From Roseiarcus sp963842835 (lineage in GTDB: Bacteria; Pseudomonadota; Alphaproteobacteria; Rhizobiales; Beijerinckiaceae), in the NCBI GenBank assembly GCA_963842835.1, contig CAWJIB010000009.1:310001-374000 (forward strand): a stretch of 64,000 nucleotides of DNA, written 5' to 3'. Position 1 is the first letter of the stretch; every line of letters begins with the position of its first letter. Shown piece after piece: positions 1 through 11,160 of this stretch. The position numbers were made by a program, and so were the translations under genes. The notes below the pieces were generated by a model, which was not told where the DNA came from, searched no databases, and saw nothing but the letters and a program-made list of their open reading frames with translations.

Positions 1-45
1 AAAAACCGACTTGGCCAAATCGAGACCGATCGTGATAGCGTTCAT
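1..45 (-). CDS. IS110-family transposase, N-terminal 15 codons only (runs off the window)
   Basis: The start codon at 45 opens the same reading frame as the complete transposase at 22763-23794 (MNAITIGLDL...), including Asp9, the first acidic residue of the DEDD RuvC-like catalytic domain. The gene continues beyond base 1. Identity with the complete copy is total over the visible part. Whether this copy is intact cannot be judged from the window. Confidence 0.85.
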   Translation of the reverse strand, partial: MNAITIGLDLAKSVF

Positions 46-127
46 CTGGGCGGCTCCTATCGCTGGTTGGCGAATCGCAACAACGACCAGCTTGGCACGT
101 CGATGCCGTCAGGGGCCGTCCACCCAG
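1..127 (-). mobile_element. Left end of an IS110-family (IS1111-type) element, cut by the window edge
   Basis: These 127 bases are the exact reverse complement of positions 22681-22807, the left end of the complete element further on, with no mismatch seen. The stretch holds the left inverted repeat, the upstream region and the first codons of the transposase. The outer end, reading ctgggtgg on the minus strand, abuts cgcaatg, exactly as in the complete copy. The rest of the element lies outside the window. Confidence 0.9.
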
Positions 128-201
128 CATTGCGAGGAGCGCAGCGACGAAGCACTCCACAGTGCGGCCGACGCGTGGATTGCTTCGCTACGCTCGCAAT
201 G
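128..201. repeat. Dispersed palindromic repeat (REP-like) next to the IS end
   Basis: Two arms face each other: a left arm starting cattgcgaggagcgcagcga and a right arm ending ttcgctacgctcgcaatg (about 176-201), separated by a short GC-rich loop. This is the type of abundant intergenic palindrome seen in Rhizobiales genomes. The insertion sequence abuts its left arm at base 128. A shorter relative lies at 22657-22680, beside the other IS copy. Confidence 0.75.
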
Positions 202-245
202 AGCGACCGAGCGAGCGATTGCGTGCGGCGCCGGCGTCGCGCTAA

Positions 246-281
246 ATGCCCGCTATGCCCGCTATGCCCGCTATGCCCGCT
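246..281 (+). repeat. Four tandem copies of atgcccgct over the nadE start
   Basis: The 9-bp unit atgcccgct is repeated four times perfectly. Each unit brings one in-frame ATG followed by Pro-Ala, and no clear Shine-Dalgarno sequence lies before the first. Gain or loss of units would change only the number of start codons and the N-terminal tail, not the frame. Confidence 0.9.
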
Positions 282-2015
282 CCCGCCGATCGCCTCGTCA
301 TCGCCCTCGCGCAAATCCCCTCGATCGTCGGCGACATCGAGGGAAACGCGGCGCGCCTTCGTCAGGCGCGCGCCGAGGCGGCGGCGTTCGGCGCGGATCT
401 CATTATGGCGCCGGAACTCTATCTCGCGGGCTATCCGCCCGAGGATCTCGTGCTGAAACCCGCCTTCCAGGAGGCCTGCCGCGCCGCCTGCGAGACTTTG
501 GCGCGCGAGACCGCCGACGGCGGGCCGGCCGTACTCGTGGGATTGCCGTGGGTCGAGGACGGCGCGCTCTACAACGCCGCGGCGCTGCTCGACGGCGGGC
601 GGATCGAAGCCGTGCGGTTCAAGGTCGATCTGCCGAATTACGGCGTCTTCGACGAAAAGCGCGTCTTCCGGCCCGGTCCCGCGCCGGGGCCGATCGTCTT
701 TCGCGGCGTGCGCATCGGCGTCCCCATTTGCGAGGACGTCTGGGGTCCCGACCCCGTCGAATGCATCGCCGAAACGGGCGGAGAAATCCTGCTCGTTCTC
801 AACGCTTCTCCCTACGAGCGCGACAAGCTCGCGATCCGCCAGAGCGTCGCGGTCTCGCGCATCGTCGAAAGCGGCCTGCCGCTCATCTATCTCAATCAGG
901 TCGGCGGCCAGGACGAACTCGTCTTCGAGGGGGCCTCGTTCGCGCTCAACGCCGATCGCTCGCTCAGCGTTCAATTGCCGGCGTTCCGCGCCTGCGTGGC
1001 GCGCACGCTCTGGGAGCGCGGCGAGAAAGGCTGGCGCTGCCTCGAGGGTCCGCGCGAAATCGTCGAGGAAGGCGACGAAGCCGATTACGCCGCCTGCGTG
1101 ATGGGGCTTCGCGACTATGTCGACAACAACCGCTTTCCCGGAGTCGTGCTCGGCCTCTCCGGCGGCATCGATTCGGCTTTGTGCGCGGCGATGGCGGTCG
1201 ACGCGCTCGGGGCGGCGCGCGTGCACGCGGTGATGCTGCCCTATCGCTTCACCTCGGAAGAATTGCTGCGCGACGCCGCCGCCTGCGCTCATGCGCTGGG
1301 GATTCGCTACGATATCGTCCCGATCGCCGATCCCGTCGAAGGCGTCGAGCGCGCGCTGGCGCCGATGTTCGCCGGGCGCGCGCGCGACGTCACCGAGGAG
1401 AACATCCAGAGCCGCGCGCGCGGCCTCATCCTGATGTCGATCTCCAACAAGTTCGGCGCGATGGTGCTGACGACCGGCAACAAGTCGGAAATGTCGGTCG
1501 GCTACGCCACGCTCTACGGCGACATGAACGGCGGCTTCAACCCGGTCAAGGATCTCTACAAGATGGAGATCTTTCGCCTCGCCGCCTTGCGCAACCGCTG
1601 GAAGCCCGTTGGGGCGAAGGGGCCGGACGGCGAAGTCATCCCGCCCGACATCATCGGCCGCCCGCCTTCGGCCGAACTGCGCGAGGACCAGAGGGACGAG
1701 GATTCGCTGCCGCCCTATGCGATCCTCGACGCGATCCTGCTGCGCCTCGTCGAGAAGGAGATGCGCGTCGCCGACATCATCGCCGAGGGCTTCGAGGCCG
1801 ACACCGTGCGCAAAGTCGAGCGGATGCTCTATATCGCGGAATACAAGCGCCGCCAGTCGGCGCCGGGCGTCAAGGTCGGCCCGAAGAATTTCGGCCGCGA
1901 CCGGCGCTACCCCATCGTCAACCGCTTCCGCGATTCCGGCGCGCCCTTGCAGCCGCCCGACGCCGCGATCGCGCCGCGCAAGGCGCAGGGAACGAGCGAG
2001 CGGTTCGAGGAGTAG
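246..2015 (+). CDS. nadE: Glutamine-dependent NAD+ synthetase
   Basis: This 589-residue protein makes NAD+ from deamido-NAD+ with ATP, using ammonia released from glutamine, in the cytoplasm. The N-terminal half is a nitrilase-type glutaminase domain with the Glu-Lys-Cys triad: Glu57 in APELYLAGYP, Lys in FKVDLPNYGVF, and Cys162 in VPICEDVWG. The C-terminal synthetase half carries the ATP pyrophosphatase loop LSGGIDSA near residue 305. The length fits the bacterial two-domain class. The start lies in a 9-bp tandem repeat, so four in-frame ATGs (246, 255, 264, 273) each add Met-Pro-Ala. The real start is uncertain, and the conserved part begins only near residue 16. It converges on rpoD. Confidence 0.95.
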   Translation: MPAMPAMPAMPAPADRLVIALAQIPSIVGDIEGNAARLRQARAEAAAFGADLIMAPELYLAGYPPEDLVLKPAFQEACRAACETLARETADGGPAVLVGLPWVEDGALYNAAALLDGGRIEAVRFKVDLPNYGVFDEKRVFRPGPAPGPIVFRGVRIGVPICEDVWGPDPVECIAETGGEILLVLNASPYERDKLAIRQSVAVSRIVESGLPLIYLNQVGGQDELVFEGASFALNADRSLSVQLPAFRACVARTLWERGEKGWRCLEGPREIVEEGDEADYAACVMGLRDYVDNNRFPGVVLGLSGGIDSALCAAMAVDALGAARVHAVMLPYRFTSEELLRDAAACAHALGIRYDIVPIADPVEGVERALAPMFAGRARDVTEENIQSRARGLILMSISNKFGAMVLTTGNKSEMSVGYATLYGDMNGGFNPVKDLYKMEIFRLAALRNRWKPVGAKGPDGEVIPPDIIGRPPSAELREDQRDEDSLPPYAILDAILLRLVEKEMRVADIIAEGFEADTVRKVERMLYIAEYKRRQSAPGVKVGPKNFGRDRRYPIVNRFRDSGAPLQPPDAAIAPRKAQGTSERFEE

Positions 2016-2034
2016 GGGCGGCGTGGGGCGCCCC

Positions 2035-2057
2035 CCTTCTCCCCTTGCGGGAGAAGG
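2035..2057. terminator. Hairpin between convergent nadE and rpoD
   Basis: A perfect 9-bp stem (ccttctccc / gggagaagg) closes a ccttg-type 5-base loop between the two convergent genes. No long T tract follows on either strand. It may be a bidirectional terminator, or a copy of the ccttctcccc...gggagaagg dispersed palindrome common in Rhizobiales. Confidence 0.5.
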
Positions 2058-2076
2058 AAAGGCGCTCGGCCGAGGC

Positions 2077-4128
<2,052 letters not shown>

Positions 4129-4336
4129 ATCGGCGTCTCCATCGGTTCCGCGCGCGGCGCGGAAAATTACGAAATGACCGCCGCCCAACGCTCGGACGGG
4201 GCCGTTCAAACCCAAATGCGCGAGGGCCGCTGTCGAGCGGCGGCTTCGCCGATCGATGATTCGCCGCTCCCCAAAATCGACCGGCGCCCCTAACCCCGCG
4301 TTAACCCCGAGAGTTCCGCTGCGCGCTCGCTCCCGC

Positions 4337-6253
4337 TCAAAGCGGCGCCGACCCGCGCCCGGAAAGGTCGCCAAACCCTTCTATGGCCGCCTCGGCGTTC
4401 GCCAAATCGGCCAAATTCGCTTTAATGTCCAGCAATCTCGCGAGATTCTGTTCGGTCGGATCGGCGGCGAGCGCCTGTTCCGCCAGTTTCAGCTCCCTAT
4501 TTAGCGCCCCTGACCTTCGTTGCAAGGCCATGGTTTGCCGCAGGGCGTGTTCGGCGTCGGAGGTTTCGGCCTCGGCGCGCAGGCACCACCAGTTCGGCAT
4601 CTTCGCGGCCAGGCTTAAGATGCGCTCGCGTTCGCCCGCCAGCCCCGCCGAAGCAAGCGCCTCAGCCAAGGCGCCGGCCGCGCCGTAGGCCTGAGCGGGC
4701 AAGCCGAGCAATTTGTCGCGAAAGGCGGCGAGCGCCGCGCCGGCGATCTCGAGCGCGGCGACATCCTCGAAATGCCGCTCCAGCAGACTGGGGTGGCCGA
4801 TGAGAATCGCAAGGATCGCGATTTCGCGCGGAGCCTCGCGCGGCCGGCGCGCGAGATGGCGCGGCGTCGGCAGCGCGACGCCGGCGATGCCCACGCGCGG
4901 CCCGAGATCGGCGAACGCCGCGCGCCGAACGCGTGGGCCAAGGCGCTCGATCCGGCCCGCCTGACGAGCCGGAGCGGGGCCGGTCATCCCGAGGAACGCC
5001 TCGAGCCGCCGGGCCATGTCGGCGGCGTAGTGACGCCGCAGGGTTTCGTCGGCGATCGCGCCGACGAGCTCGCGCAGGCGCCTCTCCAGGCCCGCACGCT
5101 TTTCCGGCGTGTCGAAACGCTGGCCCTCGGTCTCCCGGAGGAACAGCATTTCCGCCAGAGGCTGGGCGCGCCGCAGGACTTCGCCGATCGCCTGGGAGCC
5201 GCCCGAACGCGCGAGGTCGTCCGGATCCTGTCCCTCGGGCAGCATGGCGAAGCGCAGGCTCTTGCCGGCGCCGATGAGCGGCAGCGCCGTATCGATAGCG
5301 CGGAACGCGGCCTTGTGGCCCGCCTTGTCGCCGTCGAAACAGAGGATCGGCTCGCTCGCCATGCTCCACAGCAGCGCGCATTGGTCGGGCGTCAGGGCCG
5401 TGCCGAGCGTGGCGACGGTCTGGGGGAAGCCGGCCTGGGTCATCGCGATCGTGTCGACGTAGCCTTCGACGACGACCACCTCCTCCCGCTCGTGGGCGAA
5501 TTTACGCGCGCGATGATGGTTGAAGAGCAGGCCGCCCTTGTGAAAAAGCTCCGTTTCGGGAGAATTGAGATATTTGGCCTTGGCGCCGGGCTCGAGAGCC
5601 CGGCCGCCGAAAGCGACGACGCGGCCCGAGCGGTCGTGGATCGGGAACATCACGCGGTCGCGAAAGCGGTCGTAAGGTACGGCGATCCCCTCGCCATGGG
5701 TCAACAGGCCCGCCTCGATCATCTGCCGGGCGTCGACGCCGCGGCCGGCGAGCGCGTCGCGCAAGGCGAAGCGGTCCGGCGCGGCGAAGCCGAGGCCGAA
5801 CTGCCGCTGCGTCGCCGGGTCGAGGCGCCGATCGGCGAGATAACCGCGCGCCTTCGCGCCCATGGGCTCGTGCAAAGTCGATTCGAAGATCTGCGCGGCG
5901 AGCGCCAAAACCTCGTGCAGGCTCGCGCGCTTCTGCTCGCGCTCCTCGCTTTCGCGGCTCCGCGCCGGCATGGGCACGCCCGCCATCGCGGCGAGCCGCT
6001 CGACCGCCTCGGGGAACGTCAGCCCCTCCGTCTCCATCAGGAAGGTGAAGATGTCGCCATGCTTTCCCGAGGAGAAATCGTGGTAGAAACCCTTCGGATC
6101 GTTCACGAAGAACGACGGAGTCTTCTCCGCGTTGAACGGCGACAGCCCGCGCCATTCGCGGCCTTCCTTGCGCAGCTGGATGCGCGCGCCGGCGACCTGC
6201 GAGACGGGGACGCGGGCGCGAATTTCGTCGAGGAAGGCGGTCGAGAATTTCAT
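4337..6253 (-). CDS. dnaG: DNA primase
   Basis: This 638-residue enzyme makes RNA primers at the replication fork and works with DnaB helicase. The N-terminal zinc-ribbon domain keeps its frame (EKTPSFFVNDPKGFYH) but has lost the metal ligands: by alignment to the E. coli CHCC set they are Ser38, Asn41, Asp59 and Ser62. The TOPRIM core is intact: VVVVEGYVDTIAM with the catalytic Glu, and the acidic motif CFDGDKAGHKAA. The C-terminal helicase-binding region is recognisable only by position. It lies just upstream of rpoD on the same strand, the classical macromolecular-synthesis arrangement without rpsU. The start at 6253 gives the usual N-terminal MKFSTAFLDEIRARV. Confidence 0.96.
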   Translation of the reverse strand: MKFSTAFLDEIRARVPVSQVAGARIQLRKEGREWRGLSPFNAEKTPSFFVNDPKGFYHDFSSGKHGDIFTFLMETEGLTFPEAVERLAAMAGVPMPARSRESEEREQKRASLHEVLALAAQIFESTLHEPMGAKARGYLADRRLDPATQRQFGLGFAAPDRFALRDALAGRGVDARQMIEAGLLTHGEGIAVPYDRFRDRVMFPIHDRSGRVVAFGGRALEPGAKAKYLNSPETELFHKGGLLFNHHRARKFAHEREEVVVVEGYVDTIAMTQAGFPQTVATLGTALTPDQCALLWSMASEPILCFDGDKAGHKAAFRAIDTALPLIGAGKSLRFAMLPEGQDPDDLARSGGSQAIGEVLRRAQPLAEMLFLRETEGQRFDTPEKRAGLERRLRELVGAIADETLRRHYAADMARRLEAFLGMTGPAPARQAGRIERLGPRVRRAAFADLGPRVGIAGVALPTPRHLARRPREAPREIAILAILIGHPSLLERHFEDVAALEIAGAALAAFRDKLLGLPAQAYGAAGALAEALASAGLAGERERILSLAAKMPNWWCLRAEAETSDAEHALRQTMALQRRSGALNRELKLAEQALAADPTEQNLARLLDIKANLADLANAEAAIEGFGDLSGRGSAPL

Positions 6254-6335
6254 CCCAGTCCTGAGATCGGCGCTCCGGCGCGTCTTGGCAAGGCGAGGCG
6301 CGAATTCTCCCCGGTTTTCACAGGGCGGGGCCGGT

Positions 6336-9306
6336 TCAGAGCGGCGCCGCGCCCATCAGCTTGCGCGCCGCGGCGGCCGTCATGGGTTGGCCGAAGGCGA
6401 AGCCTTGCGCGAATTCGCATCCCAATTGCGACAACTCGACCGCGTCCAATTCGGTTTCGGCGCCCTCGGTGATCACGTCCATGCCGAGGTCGTGCGCCAT
6501 TGCGACGACCGAACGCAGGATCGCCGGGCGCCCTCCCGGGCCGTTCGGCCTGACCAGGGAGGGATCGATCTTGAGAGTGTCGAAGCGGTAGCGTTGGAGA
6601 TGGCCCAGCGAAGTGTAGCCCGCGCCGAAATCGTCGAGCGCGAGGCCGGCGCCGAGTTCGCGCACGCGCCGCAGCAATTGGACGGCGTATTCCGGGTTTT
6701 CCATCACCAGGTTCTCGGTGAGTTCGAGCTTCAGCGTGCCGCGCAGGACATAATGGCGGTTGAGCGCCATTCGCACGTCGCCGAGAAGGTCGTGGGCCAT
6801 CAACTGGCGCGAAGAGACATTGATGCTGGCGAAGATCGGCGGCGTCACTTCGAGCGCCTTCTGCCAGGCCGCCAGTTCGCGCGCGGTCGTTTCAATGGCG
6901 AAGACGCCGATTTCGACGAGGACTTCATTCGAACTCGGCGAGCGAAAAGAAATCGTCGGGCCCGAGCAGGCCGAGGCGAGGATGACGCCATCGCGGCAGC
7001 GCTTCGAACCCCGCGACAGTGCGGTCCTCGAGACGCACGATGGGCTGGAACAGCACGGTGATCTCGCCCCGATCGAGCGCATGGCGCAAATCGTTGGCGA
7101 GCGAAAGGCGATCCGAGCCCTCGGCGCGCATGTGCGCGACGAAGATCTCGGCGCGGTCGCCGCCTGTTTTCTTGGCGTTGGCAAGCGCGATTTCCGCGTC
7201 GGCGAGGAGATCGGAGCCTTTGGTGTGCAGGGCGGGGTCGAAGAGCGCGACGCCGATGGAAACGGTGAGCGCGACTTCGCGATCGCCGAAGCTGATCGGC
7301 GTGGCCATCAGCGCGCGCAGCGACTCGACGAATCCCGCGATCTCCCTCTCGCCGTCCTCGAGCATCACGATGGCGCCGAACTGGTCGCCGCCCATTCGCG
7401 CGAGCGTGTCGCCTGGCCTGAGCTCGCGGCCGAGCCGGCGCGCCACCGTCAACAGCGCGGAGTCGCCGAACGCCATTCCGAGGGCGTCGTTGATCTGCTT
7501 GAACCCGTCGATGTCGATCGCCAGCGCCGCGGGCGTCGGCGCGCCAGGGCGCTGGGCATGGATCAGCGCGGCGCCCAGCCTGTCGAAGAACAGCTCGCGA
7601 TTGGGCAGTCCGGTCAAATTGTCGTGGATCGCATCGTGCAGGATGCGCTCCTCGGCGGCCTTGATTTCGGTGACGTCGGAAAGCGCGCCGATAACGCGCA
7701 CGACTTCGCCCTCTGCGTTGACGACCGGCCGCGCCTTCAGGACGAAACTGTGATATCGGCTGTCCGCGCCGCGCAGGCGGATGTCGTGATTGATGCGGCC
7801 CGACCGCTGCTGGAGGACGCCCTCGAGCGCCGCGGAATAACGGTCGCGGTCGAGCGGGTGAAGGATATCGAGCCAGGCGGCGGCCGGCCCTTCGAGCGCT
7901 CCGCGTTTCAAGCCGAGCTGGCTCTCGATTTCGGCGCTGACATGGATCTGGTCCGTGCCGACGTTCCAGTCGAAAATCGCATCGCCGCATCCGGTCATCG
8001 CCAGCGCCCGGCGTTCGGCGTCGGCCCCGCCGGCGCGCACCCCGCCCCCTTCCGAGAATGCGTTTTGCATGATCGTGAAGCCAATCAACATCACGATGAG
8101 CACCAACCCGCCGATGAGGCCGGGAGCGGCCAGATCGTTGGTCAGCGTGCCGAGCGTCGCGGCGCCGGCGGCGCCGACCCAGACGACGAGAAGGAACCAG
8201 GTCGGAATCAACATGACCGCGCGATCCGAACCGCGCGCCGCCATGCTCAGGATCAGCAAAAATCCGATCGCCGCGACGGTGGCGATCGAAATGCGCGCCA
8301 CGCCCGCGGCGACCGGCGCGTTGTAGACGGAAAGGGCGACAACCGCCGCCATCATCAGCAGCCATACGAGCCCGATGTGCAGGAAACGCACGTGCCACCG
8401 GCGCAAGTTCAGATAGGCGAAGAGAAAGACGATCAGCGTCGCGCCGATGGTCGCTTCGACGCCGGCGCGCCAGACGCGCTCGGCCTCGTCCTCAAAACCG
8501 AAAATCTTCCGCCAGAAGCCGAAGTCGATGCAGACATAGGCGAAGACCGACCAGGCGAGCGCCGCGGCGGCGGGAAAGACCAGCGCGCCGCGCACGACGA
8601 AGACGATCGTCAGGAACAGCGCGAGCAACCCGGCGATGCCGATGAGGATGCCTTGGTAGAGCGTCAGGCTCGCCCCTTTGTCCTTATAGGCGTCCGGCTC
8701 CCAAAGGTAGATCTGCGGCAACGAGGGCGTGCGCAGTTCCGCGACATAGGTGACGGTCGTGCCGGGATCGAGCGTCAGGCGGAATACGTCGGCGTCGACT
8801 TGGTCCTCCCGCTCGGGAGGACTGCCCTGGCTCGCGGTGATGGTGGTGATGCGCGAGGAGCCGAGATCGGGCCACACGACGCCGGAGCCGACAAACCGGA
8901 AGTGCGGCGCCACGATCAGGCGCGTCAGCTGCTCGTCGGAATCGTTGGTAAGCGCGAAAACGATCCAGGCGGGTTGAGCCCCCGCCTCCAGCGCGCTCAC
9001 CTCGATGCGCCGCACGATGCCGTCGGCGCCCGGCGCGGTCGAAACCTGGATGCGGTCGCCTTGCGCGCCGTAATGTTCGATGGCCGACGACAGGTCGATC
9101 GCATCGGCGTCGGCGGGAACCCGAACCGATTGAACCGCGAACGCGGCCTCGCAGCCGAGAAGCGCCCAGGCGAAGAACGCCGCGAAACCCAATGCGCGTC
9201 GCAAAATCGCGAGGAGCTCCCCCGCGCGCCCGATCGGAGGCCGGCGCGGCGGCGAGCAGCGTCCCGCGCGGCAGGGACGCGCATCGCGCGTGACGGATTC
9301 AATCAA
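6336..9306 (-). pseudogene. Frameshifted membrane GGDEF-EAL (c-di-GMP) protein with 7TMR-DISM sensor
   Basis: The first piece (9306 to 6925) has an N-terminal signal or anchor segment, a periplasmic 7TMR-DISM extracellular domain, about seven membrane helices, a PAS/PAC domain, a GGDEF domain and the start of an EAL domain (FEALPRWRHP). It stops at 6925 just after FFSLAE. The rest of the EAL domain continues in another frame from about 6928 down to 6336 (VLVEIGVFAIE; DDFGAGYTSLGHLQRYRFD; ITEGAE). The break needs one extra base, or two missing ones. The GGDEF signature reads GGDQF, so cyclase activity is doubtful. The start is TTG at 9306, overlapping the stop of the acetyltransferase gene, which suggests translational coupling. 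It could be a true pseudogene or a sequence error. Confidence 0.8.
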
Positions 9307-9892
9307 GGCGCGTCGCCTCGCCCTCGAGGAGCGCGAACAAGACGTGATCGCGCCATGCGTCGTTGATTTTCAAATAGGCGCGCGCGAACCCTTCGCGACG
9401 GAACCCATTGCGCTGCAGCAGCGTCATGGACGGGGCGTTGTCGGGAATGCAGGCCGCTTCGATGCGATGCAGGCGCAGCGTCGCGAATGCAAACCGCACG
9501 ACCGCGGCGACCGCGCGCGTCATATGTCCCTTGCCGGCGTGCGGCGCGCCCATCCAATAGCCGATCGTCGCCGCCTGGGCGACGCCTCGGCGGATGCCGC
9601 CCAGGGTCAGCCCGCCGAGCAGTTCCTCGGACGTCGCCTCGAAGATGAGGAAGGCGAAGGATTCGCCGCGCGCCATTTCCTCGGCTTGGCGACGCAGGCG
9701 CCGGCGAAAGGAGGCGCGGGTGAGGTCGTCCTCCGGCCAGGTCGGCTCCCAGGGCGTCAGGAACGCCCGGCTTTGCTCGCGCAAGCGCGCCCAGGCGACA
9801 TAGTCCTCGCTGATCGCAGGGCGCAAGGTGACGCGCTCGCCACGCAAGAGCGGTTCGGGGTCCGTGGGTTTGGTGAGACGGAAAAGCGCCAT
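9299..9892 (-). CDS. GNAT N-acetyltransferase, RimJ/RimL-like
   Basis: This 197-residue protein belongs to the Acetyltransf_3 group, which includes the ribosomal-protein alanine N-acetyltransferases RimJ and RimL. The acetyl-CoA binding stretch reads IGYWMGAPHAGKGHMTRAV, and the C-terminal part has the usual NAPSMTLLQRNGFRREG followed by DAWRDHVLFALLE. It sits 10 bases after the M16 peptidase gene on the same strand. Its stop overlaps the TTG start of the c-di-GMP gene. The family assignment is firm. The substrate (ribosomal protein or small molecule) cannot be read from sequence. Confidence 0.85.
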   Translation of the reverse strand: MALFRLTKPTDPEPLLRGERVTLRPAISEDYVAWARLREQSRAFLTPWEPTWPEDDLTRASFRRRLRRQAEEMARGESFAFLIFEATSEELLGGLTLGGIRRGVAQAATIGYWMGAPHAGKGHMTRAVAAVVRFAFATLRLHRIEAACIPDNAPSMTLLQRNGFRREGFARAYLKINDAWRDHVLFALLEGEATRLD

Positions 9893-9901
9893 GCGCGTCC
9901 C

Positions 9902-11158
9902 TCAAACCGCTTTCAGGCGACGCGCGACGCCGACGCAATCGAGCGCCTTGCGTATGCCGCCGATCGCCGCGACGGTCGGCGGCGATCCAAGCATGGCCGC
10001 GCCCGCTTTGCGAACGCCCTCGACGGTGATCGCGTCGATGCGCGCCAGCATCTCTTCGAGCAAGAGCGGGCGGCCGTGGACGAACGTCTGTCGCGCCAGC
10101 TGGTGGGCCCGCGCGCTCGGCGACTCGAGGGCGGTCAAGGTCGAGACCTTCAACTGCGCCTTGGCGCGCCGGATCTCGTCCTCGTCGAGGCGCTCGGCGG
10201 CCTGGCCGAGGCAATCGAGCGCGGCGGCCATCAGCTCGCCCACGTCGCCGGCGGCCGCGCCGGCGTAGAAACCGAAAAGGCCGGAGTCCGAAAAGGCCCA
10301 ATGAAACGCATAGATGGAATAGGCGAGGCCGCGTTTCTCCCGCACCTCCTGAAACAGGCGCGACGACATGCCCCCGCCCGTCACGGCGGCGAAGACCTGC
10401 GCGGCGTCGTGATCGGGCGCTCGAATCGCGCGGCCTTCGAAGCCGATGACGATATGGGTCTGTTCGAGCCTCTTCTTCACCAGAATTTCGCCGCCGCGAT
10501 AGGCGGCGGGCTTCGGCGGCTCGGCGCTCTCAGCGCCCAGCGCCCCGAGAAGACTCTCGGCGCGCGCGACGATTTTGTCGTGGTCGACGGCGCCGGCGGC
10601 CGCGACGATCGTCGCCGCCGCGCGATAGTGGCGTCGCAAATACGTGTCGATCGCGTTGCGATCGAAGGCGCCGACGCCTTCGCGCGTGCCCAGGATCGGT
10701 CGCCCGATCGGCTGTTCGGGCCAGGCCGCCGCGCTGAAGAGATCAAACACGAGATCGTCGGGCGTGTCTTCGACGGCGCCGATTTCCTGGATGATGACGT
10801 TCTTCTCGCGGCCGAGCTCGTCGGCGTCGAACCGGCTTTCCGTCAGGATGTCCGAGAGGACGTCGAGCGCCAGATCGACGTCCTCGCCCAGCACGCGGGC
10901 GAGATAGGCGGTCTGTTCGACGCCGGTCTCCGCATTGAGGTCGCCGCCCGCGTTTTCGATCGCCTCGGCGATTTCGCGCGCGCTGCGCCGGCGCGTTCCC
11001 TTGAACGCCATGTGTTCGAGCAGATGCGAGAGTCCGTGTTCGTCGTCATATTCGTGTCGCGACCCGGCGCTGACGAAGACGCCGAGCGAGGCCGTCCGCA
11101 AATGCGGCGTCGCGTCGGTGACGACGCGCAGGCCCGAAGGCAAGGTCGTGAACCGCAC
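9902..11158 (-). CDS. M16-family zinc peptidase (processing-peptidase-like)
   Basis: This protein of about 418 residues resembles mitochondrial processing peptidase beta and bacterial PqqL-type M16B peptidases. The inverted zinc motif HLLEHMAFKGT lies near residue 50, with the downstream Glu in the VIIQEIGAVEDTPDD region. The C-terminal half has the glycine-rich loop GGGMSSRLFQEVREKRGLAYS. The frame continues upstream without family character, so GTG at 11158 was chosen (VRFTTLPSGLRV); a TTG at 11164 is the alternative. It follows thrC by only 2 bases, a pairing widely conserved in alphaproteobacteria. No signal peptide is visible, so it probably acts in the cytoplasm. Confidence 0.9.
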   Translation of the reverse strand: MRFTTLPSGLRVVTDATPHLRTASLGVFVSAGSRHEYDDEHGLSHLLEHMAFKGTRRRSAREIAEAIENAGGDLNAETGVEQTAYLARVLGEDVDLALDVLSDILTESRFDADELGREKNVIIQEIGAVEDTPDDLVFDLFSAAAWPEQPIGRPILGTREGVGAFDRNAIDTYLRRHYRAAATIVAAAGAVDHDKIVARAESLLGALGAESAEPPKPAAYRGGEILVKKRLEQTHIVIGFEGRAIRAPDHDAAQVFAAVTGGGMSSRLFQEVREKRGLAYSIYAFHWAFSDSGLFGFYAGAAAGDVGELMAAALDCLGQAAERLDEDEIRRAKAQLKVSTLTALESPSARAHQLARQTFVHGRPLLLEEMLARIDAITVEGVRKAGAAMLGSPPTVAAIGGIRKALDCVGVARRLKAV

Positions 11159-11160
11159 GC

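Noticed and set aside
6760..9366. Long plus-strand open frame over the GGDEF-EAL gene
   Set aside because: Composition is that of an antisense frame (Arg/Asp/Gly-rich, no domain), and the minus strand has clear PAS, GGDEF and EAL motifs.
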